DNA from: Pholiota molesta
Taxonomy: Eukaryota > Basidiomycota > Agaricomycetes > Agaricales > Strophariaceae
Direction of reading: 5' to 3'
DNA: 64,000 nucleotides
NCBI GenBank assembly: GCA_014925825.1
Contig: JACGCK010000006.1
Location: 992,001-1,056,000 of the forward strand
The number at the start of each line of letters is the position of its first letter. The stretch's first letter is position 1. Below the pieces are notes generated by a model. The model worked only from the letters and a program-made list of their open reading frames with translations. It was not told where the DNA came from and made no database searches. Of the stretch, positions 60,055-64,000 are shown in pieces. Position numbers and translations under genes: made by a program.

Positions 60055-60236
60055 CCAATTTTACCTAGGCTCTTGCGTTTGCAGAGGCGAATGCTGGAAT
60101 CCATGTTTGATGGATTGATGCGCGATCAGGATGTAGGCCGAAAATGGCAAGGTGTCGGCTCTGCGCCAGACACCCCGCGAATATTATTCGTCTTGACACC
60201 CCGCGAATATTATTCGTCTTGACTGTACGGTACGGC
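60055..60236. repeat. Terminal repeat B2 of the retrotransposon
   Basis: Direct copy of 60667-60823, starting CCAATTTTACCTAGGCTC and ending ACGGTACGGC. It differs only by a 26-bp tandem duplication of the segment containing CGCGAATATTATTCGTCTT and by one missing G near 60098. The lengths agree exactly (157 + 26 - 1 = 182). Confidence 0.95.
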
Positions 60237-60666
60237 ATACAAGACAGTACATAAGGTGTATGTAAGTGTAAATAAAGAAAATGAATGAGTCGAAAATTTG
60301 AATGCATCAGGGGTTGAGGAGGGAGGGTGATTCGAGAGAAATAGCGAGCCTCTGCAAAGGGGCGAGTAGAGGAAGTTGGAAGAGAAAAACAAACCTGGCT
60401 TGAGTCAGTTTGTCTTAAATACCCTTCCTCTTAGATGAGTCACATGCCGGCCCAAAATTGAGCCATTGGGGGAAATACTTTCTATTAATGGTGACGCAGA
60501 CTCGCAGTGAGCGGCGGACCAGCTCAGCGTGGCGTCAGATAATTGCGCGGCGGACCAGCGCAATGGAGGGTCATCCACACGGTTCGGACCAGTGTGGGGA
60601 TATTCGCATGTGACTTCGAGCCTTGGCCGGTATCATTGGACTAGAGTAAATAATATTTAAACCCGA
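60237..60666. promoter_or_regulatory. Segment A2 of the split direct repeats, with promoter-like box
   Basis: The 430 bp between B2 and B1. In the element's sense (minus strand) it carries TATTTAAG (60414-60421), a TATA-like box, and a cluster of three hairpins (60508-60597). In Ngaro/PAT elements A2 equals the 5' terminal A1, which holds the promoter, so A1 beyond the window should match this segment. Confidence 0.6.
60508..60597. other. Three tandem hairpins with a shared loop
   Basis: TGAGC-(GGCGGACCA)-GCTCA at 60508-60526; ATTGCGC-(GGCGGACCA)-GCGCAAT at 60542-60564; CCACAC-(GGTTCGGACCA)-GTGTGG at 60575-60597. Stems are perfect but differ in sequence, while the loop core CGGACCA is constant. 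Read on the element's strand the loop is TGGTCCGCC or TGGTCCGAACC. Confidence 0.85.
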
Positions 60667-60823
60667 CCAATTTTACCTAGGCTCTTGCGTTTGCAGAGGC
60701 GAATGCTGGGAATCCATGTTTGATGGATTGATGCGCGATCAGGATGTAGGCCGAAAATGGCAAGGTGTCGGCTCTGCGCCAGACACCCCGCGAATATTAT
60801 TCGTCTTGACTGTACGGTACGGC
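60667..60823. repeat. Terminal repeat B1 of the retrotransposon
   Basis: 157 bp, immediately downstream (in element sense) of the recombinase ORF and poly(A) tract. Copy of B2. Confidence 0.95.
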
Positions 60824-60853
60824 TAAAAGCCCTATTGGAAAAATGATAAATGG

Positions 60854-60877
60854 TTTTTTTTTTTTTTTTTTTTTTTT
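60854..60877. repeat. 24-nt homopolymer T tract
   Basis: A run of about 24 T on the plus strand (A on the element's sense strand) lies between the recombinase ORF and B1. The exact length is unreliable in any assembly. Confidence 0.8.
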
Positions 60878-62009
60878 AAACTTGAGAAAATGAAATGAAA
60901 TGATGGAAGAAAAAAATAGACGAGGAAAATAAAGATGGGTAGTGGAATAAAATAAATAGGGCCAGAAGATGAACGAAGAGATGTGAGGAAGTGAAGTCAA
61001 GACGAATGGACATAGGCCTCCTGACGCTTGTCGCGGGCGAACAATAATGCTTGGAGAAGAACGGGATTTTTCTGATGTAGACTTGGAAAGCCTCGGACGT
61101 CCACCGGCCAGCAGCTTGAATTAGGGACGGAGGACAAGCACACTCGGCCATGAATGTTGCACCGCCTGCGCGCATGGAATGACCACCGATGTCTTTCTCA
61201 AAGAACGATCTGATGCGCCGCATAAAGAATGAACGAGTGGGAACCTGGCCCCGGCTCGTCAGCCATAAAGCGGAGTTGAAAGGAAACAGGCGGTCGCGAG
61301 ATGTTAAGTATTTGAGGAAAGCAGAGAAAGGATCGGCTTTCAGCAGGTTGCGGCGAACCATGACGATGTTGCCCTCGTAGAATTTATCTGCTTTGTGACT
61401 CGGAAGGAAGAATTGAAATATGTCTCCTTCGATCTTGACGGACGCGCGTGTGGTAACCTTTCGAGGATTTCGTAAAGTCGTATCGTCGGAATATGCCATT
61501 TCGCCCAACCGCATCAAGGCGAAGAAACCTGTTAGAATCATCGCCACAAATAAAAGGTCGTCATGATTTGTCGAAGTTGCGTATCGCTCAACCACTGACT
61601 CCAAATCACGGATGGTGAGCGCGTGCTTCCGAATTGTGGGAGATCCATGACGACGCATACAACCTTGCATGGTACGATGAACCAGTTGCGAATTGCGGTT
61701 GGTGCGAACATCGGGAAAATAAGGCTCTAATTGTTGGCAAATTCCAGAGAGGTACGAGTTTACGGACTTTGGCTTGAGGTGGTCGGATTTCCATACGGCG
61801 TAGAAGGATAGGGTGTCGGGTGTTGGGTCAACGGGAAAGTCATGCAGGCGTATGAAGTCGAGGTAGGAGTTCAGGGCTGATCCATAGTTCTTCCAAGTAC
61901 CAGTGTCAATTGCTTGACCGAGAGAGATTGCGCGCTCATGAACTAAGCGCTCGCGCGTCCAGGCGTCACGCTTGCGTTGCCTGGAACGCACACCAGACGA
62001 AATGATCAT
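60876..62009 (-). CDS. Retrotransposon tyrosine recombinase
   Basis: Integrates the circular cDNA by site-specific recombination. ATG at 62009 overlaps the RT stop codon (ATGA). The N-terminal SAM-like/core-binding part contains NYGSALNSYLDFIRLHDFPV, LSFYAVWKSDHLKPKSVNSY and LSGICQQLEPYFPDV. The catalytic domain has box I LTGFFALMRLGEMAYSDD (catalytic Arg), box II GGHSMRAGGATFMAE (His-x-x-Arg) and the nucleophile region AAGRWTSEAFQVYIRK (Tyr), giving the R-H-R-Y set. The natural C-terminus is probably reached through a one-base shift at about 61068 (run of A in AGAAAAATCCC short by one), giving a short tail that stops near 61000; the frame as given runs on to 60876 with a composition unlike a recombinase. 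Confidence 0.88.
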   Translation of the reverse strand: MIISSGVRSRQRKRDAWTRERLVHERAISLGQAIDTGTWKNYGSALNSYLDFIRLHDFPVDPTPDTLSFYAVWKSDHLKPKSVNSYLSGICQQLEPYFPDVRTNRNSQLVHRTMQGCMRRHGSPTIRKHALTIRDLESVVERYATSTNHDDLLFVAMILTGFFALMRLGEMAYSDDTTLRNPRKVTTRASVKIEGDIFQFFLPSHKADKFYEGNIVMVRRNLLKADPFSAFLKYLTSRDRLFPFNSALWLTSRGQVPTRSFFMRRIRSFFEKDIGGHSMRAGGATFMAECACPPSLIQAAGRWTSEAFQVYIRKIPFFSKHYCSPATSVRRPMSIRLDFTSSHLFVHLLALFILFHYPSLFSSSIFFFHHFISFSQV

Positions 62010-63868
62010 TTTTTGATTGCCCCCAGCGTAACTCGAGGGGGTTCAAAAACGTTGAAAGTGAGTTGGGGTCGAATGAGAAGAGCGCGCGCAAATTCTCGAC
62101 GAGAAATGGCGTCAGCAACGTCATTGCGCTCTCCAGGAATATGCAGGACACGGAGTTGATGGCCTTTGGATAAGCGAATATCCACCGATGCTTTCAAGAT
62201 CTCGTTGTATTGCGGTTGGGCGCGAAGGGAAGCGAACATGTCAACTGTGTTTGAGTTGTCGGTAAAAATAATAATGCGACTGGGGTTTGGAGAAAGGGAA
62301 GCGACGTGGTCGAGTGCTGACAGAACGCAAAGCGCTTCGTAGATGGAAATAAATTCACCATTCGTGTCAGCAGGTACGGGGGCGTAGAATCCTGCGTCAA
62401 AGGCTGGGTACCAAAAGCCCATACCTTCGAGGCAGGCGTCGCAAAGAATTATAACGTCAGCCTCGTCAATTCCCCAGTCTAAGGCTCGTAACAAATGAAT
62501 CCCGTCGGAAACGCGAATGTGGTCAGCCGCCCATTCCAAATCACGTCGCACTGCTGTGTTCGTCCAAATGGTCTGGTTGGGGGCATCCTTGCCGGCTATT
62601 TTTGGGTAGAAGTTGTTAAGGCAAGGTCGTAGTAGGGGGAAAACATTAAACGCCCAGTTGAGCCAGCCGGCGAGGCACTGCCAACGACACAAAGTGTGCT
62701 TGACACCACGGGAACCATCTGGTAGGCTGCAGAAATCGGAAATCTCCTCCAATAGATCATCTCTGGCCTTCTGTGGCAAAGTCAATGTCATGGCATTGGG
62801 GTCGACATCAATGCCAATAATTGTCAGCGGAGAACCAGATATTTGTTTCTTTTCTTTATAAGGGATACCGAGTTCCCGCCATAGCGCGAGGAGCTGAGCT
62901 TGACTGGATGGCAATTCCTTCTGCAAGCTAGGTTCCCAGGTGATGCGGTCGCTCCATTCGGGCATGAACGAATCATCGGAATAGACGCATAACCAAATGA
63001 GACCCTTGACGTGGATGGCAATCCAAGTTACCAGCCCGTTGAAGGCGATCCATATGCAGCCCGAGGCTCGCCCGCCGAAAGCGTTATTTCTATCAACGTT
63101 GCGAGACCCGTTAATAGTATTCACTTGCTTGATCTGCCAGTATGGATGCATGGGCATCAAGCGATAAGCTTCGGCGACGTCGGATTTGACCATGATCAGG
63201 CGGCCATCCCCTTCGGTTTTGCGGATGTGGAGGAGGAGTTCGCCCAAACGCTTCATGTTGTCAAGCGGATAACCGGAAATTTCTTCGCGAGGAATCATAG
63301 AGTTGAGAGAAAATTCACCCGCGCTCTGATCCGTCACCATACGGAGGTCAGAGGAGTTTGGCTTAGGTACAGCATGTATCGGCATGCTGTACATACCAGG
63401 CAAGAGATCAGGACCAAAGGAAGGGGAAAAACGTCCTTTAGCGATCTCTTCTTGGCGTTGAGACTCTAAGAACTCAGCTTCGCGTGGGTCGCGAGGCGGT
63501 GGCTTAGAGGCATCGTGGGTGACTGGGTAACCATCCTTGTGGGTATCGGCCCAAGGCCAGAAGCCCTCGCGGAGGCCACGACAGACAGACGCCACGAACG
63601 CAGGGTTGGGGTGGTCATGTAACAATTCTTCGAAACGGTCTACGTTGATTGGGGTAACAATTTTGAACAAATGTGGATTATCTCTAATTGTTTTCGAAAC
63701 TACAGGGTCGTCGAGCTCGCTCTGCGGGGGGGAAGGAAGTGGTGCTGCTGTCTCGGTCCAATCGGCAACAGAGTGAGCAGTAGGGTAGTCGCCAGCAGCC
63801 CACAAATTATGTCGAAGGAATTTGGGCCTAAGCCCGCGTGCTAGTCTTTCCTTCTCCTTCCTTTCCAC
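62006..63868 (-). CDS. Retrotransposon reverse transcriptase - RNase H
   Basis: Replicates the element RNA. The frame is open up to the window edge without an ATG, and the Gag-like frame overlaps its 5' part, so translation by frameshift or reinitiation is likely. RT motifs in order: GMYSMPIHAVPKPNSSDLRM, MVKSDVAEAYRLMPMHP (motif A Asp), GGRASGCIWIAFNGLVTWIA (motif B) and LCVYSDDSFMPEW (motif C, YSDD). RNase H residues follow in DVIILCDACLEGMGFWYPAF, EFISIYEALCVLSALDH, IIIFTDNSNTVDMFASL and HIPGERNDVADAISR. It ends PPRVTLGAIKK with a TGA that overlaps the recombinase start. No frame break is visible in 620 codons, consistent with a young insertion. Confidence 0.93.
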   Translation of the reverse strand: MERKEKERLARGLRPKFLRHNLWAAGDYPTAHSVADWTETAAPLPSPPQSELDDPVVSKTIRDNPHLFKIVTPINVDRFEELLHDHPNPAFVASVCRGLREGFWPWADTHKDGYPVTHDASKPPPRDPREAEFLESQRQEEIAKGRFSPSFGPDLLPGMYSMPIHAVPKPNSSDLRMVTDQSAGEFSLNSMIPREEISGYPLDNMKRLGELLLHIRKTEGDGRLIMVKSDVAEAYRLMPMHPYWQIKQVNTINGSRNVDRNNAFGGRASGCIWIAFNGLVTWIAIHVKGLIWLCVYSDDSFMPEWSDRITWEPSLQKELPSSQAQLLALWRELGIPYKEKKQISGSPLTIIGIDVDPNAMTLTLPQKARDDLLEEISDFCSLPDGSRGVKHTLCRWQCLAGWLNWAFNVFPLLRPCLNNFYPKIAGKDAPNQTIWTNTAVRRDLEWAADHIRVSDGIHLLRALDWGIDEADVIILCDACLEGMGFWYPAFDAGFYAPVPADTNGEFISIYEALCVLSALDHVASLSPNPSRIIIFTDNSNTVDMFASLRAQPQYNEILKASVDIRLSKGHQLRVLHIPGERNDVADAISRREFARALLIRPQLTFNVFEPPRVTLGAIKK

Positions 63869-64000
63869 CGTCGCACTCGTGCTGTCCGTGTCCCTGTCTC
63901 TTGCAGCGGCGGCAGATGTGCCTGTACTTGCAGGACGTTCCGTCGGGGCACGTGGAAGCGTTGAACCGTTTGCAGACGTCTGATCCGCGATTTCGTGATC
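63828..64000 (-). CDS. Gag-like ORF, C-terminal end with CCCH and CCHC zinc fingers (partial)
   Basis: A frame running off the right edge reads DVCKRFNASTCPDGTSCKYR then HICRRCKRQGHGQHEC and stops at 63828. It contains a CCCH-type finger (C-x7-C-x5-C-x3-H) directly followed by a retroviral-type zinc knuckle (C-x2-C-x4-H-x4-C), as in the nucleic-acid-binding end of Gag-like proteins of mushroom tyrosine-recombinase elements. It overlaps the open RT frame by more than 40 bp in a different register. The rest of the ORF is outside the window. Confidence 0.75.
   Translation of the reverse strand, partial: SRNRGSDVCKRFNASTCPDGTSCKYRHICRRCKRQGHGQHECDGGKEGEGKTSTRA

Larger units (their letters stand above)
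60055..64000 (-). mobile_element. DIRS-order retrotransposon (Ngaro/PAT type), truncated by window edge
   Basis: On the minus strand the order is Gag-like zinc-finger ORF (partial), reverse transcriptase/RNase H, tyrosine recombinase, then repeat B1, segment A2 and repeat B2. Retroelements that integrate with a tyrosine recombinase instead of a DDE integrase belong to the DIRS order. Elements with split direct repeats (A1 - ORFs - B1 - A2 - B2) are the Ngaro and PAT groups, whereas DIRS1 itself has inverted repeats. B1 and B2 here are direct, nearly identical copies. The A1 copy expected at the 5' end lies beyond position 64000. No methyltransferase-like segment was noticed between RNase H and recombinase. 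Confidence 0.85.

Noticed and set aside
60171..60222. Tandem 26-bp units as a CRISPR-like or satellite array
   Set aside because: Only two units, without spacers, inside the terminal repeat of a retrotransposon in a eukaryotic genome.

Overview
The window is nuclear DNA of a filamentous basidiomycete, most likely an agaricomycete. Its genes are dense and carry many 50-70 bp GT-AG introns. Several families are typical of mushrooms: a DUF6533 membrane protein, a GT49-like glycosyltransferase, F-box and ankyrin-like proteins, and a tyrosine-recombinase retrotransposon. There are no bacterial signatures. Exon structures below were inferred by eye from splice signals and reading-frame similarity; several first exons are uncertain.

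Layout. 1-20 kb: ribosomal protein eS8 (-), a divergent UDP-glucose pyrophosphorylase paralog (+), a DUF6533 membrane protein (+), the conserved UDP-glucose pyrophosphorylase (-), an arrestin-like protein (-), a gene-poor stretch with a LINE remnant and short direct repeats, and a Cdc1/Ted1-like metallophosphoesterase (-). 20-28 kb: a small complex I subunit-like gene (-) divergently paired with a very large low-complexity nuclear-type protein (+), then CPA1 (carbamoyl-phosphate synthase small chain, +), preceded by an arginine attenuator peptide uORF. 28-45 kb: BSD-domain protein, aldo/keto reductase, F-box protein, SAP/ankyrin-like protein, small unknown genes, 2-hydroxyacid dehydrogenase, GT49-like glycosyltransferase and an ISG12-like protein. 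47-60 kb: a polytopic membrane reductase-like protein, oligoribonuclease, prenyltransferase alpha-type repeat protein, HRD3/SEL1 ERAD component, DEK_C/SWIB protein and C2H2 zinc-finger protein. 60-64 kb: the 3' part of a DIRS-order (Ngaro/PAT type) retrotransposon whose 5' end lies beyond the window.

The most notable signals are: (1) the CPA1 attenuator uORF, whose key Asp-Tyr is assembled by splicing of an in-frame, stop-free intron; (2) the B1-A2-B2 split direct repeats of the retroelement, with three hairpins of different stems but a common loop inside A2; (3) a tail-to-tail pair of UDP-glucose pyrophosphorylase genes in which the divergent copy has odd or missing splice donors; (4) about two dozen single-base frame breaks, nearly all one-base losses in short homopolymers, found only right of about 28.5 kb. 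Because these hit many housekeeping genes without nonsense mutations, they look like consensus errors rather than pseudogenes.
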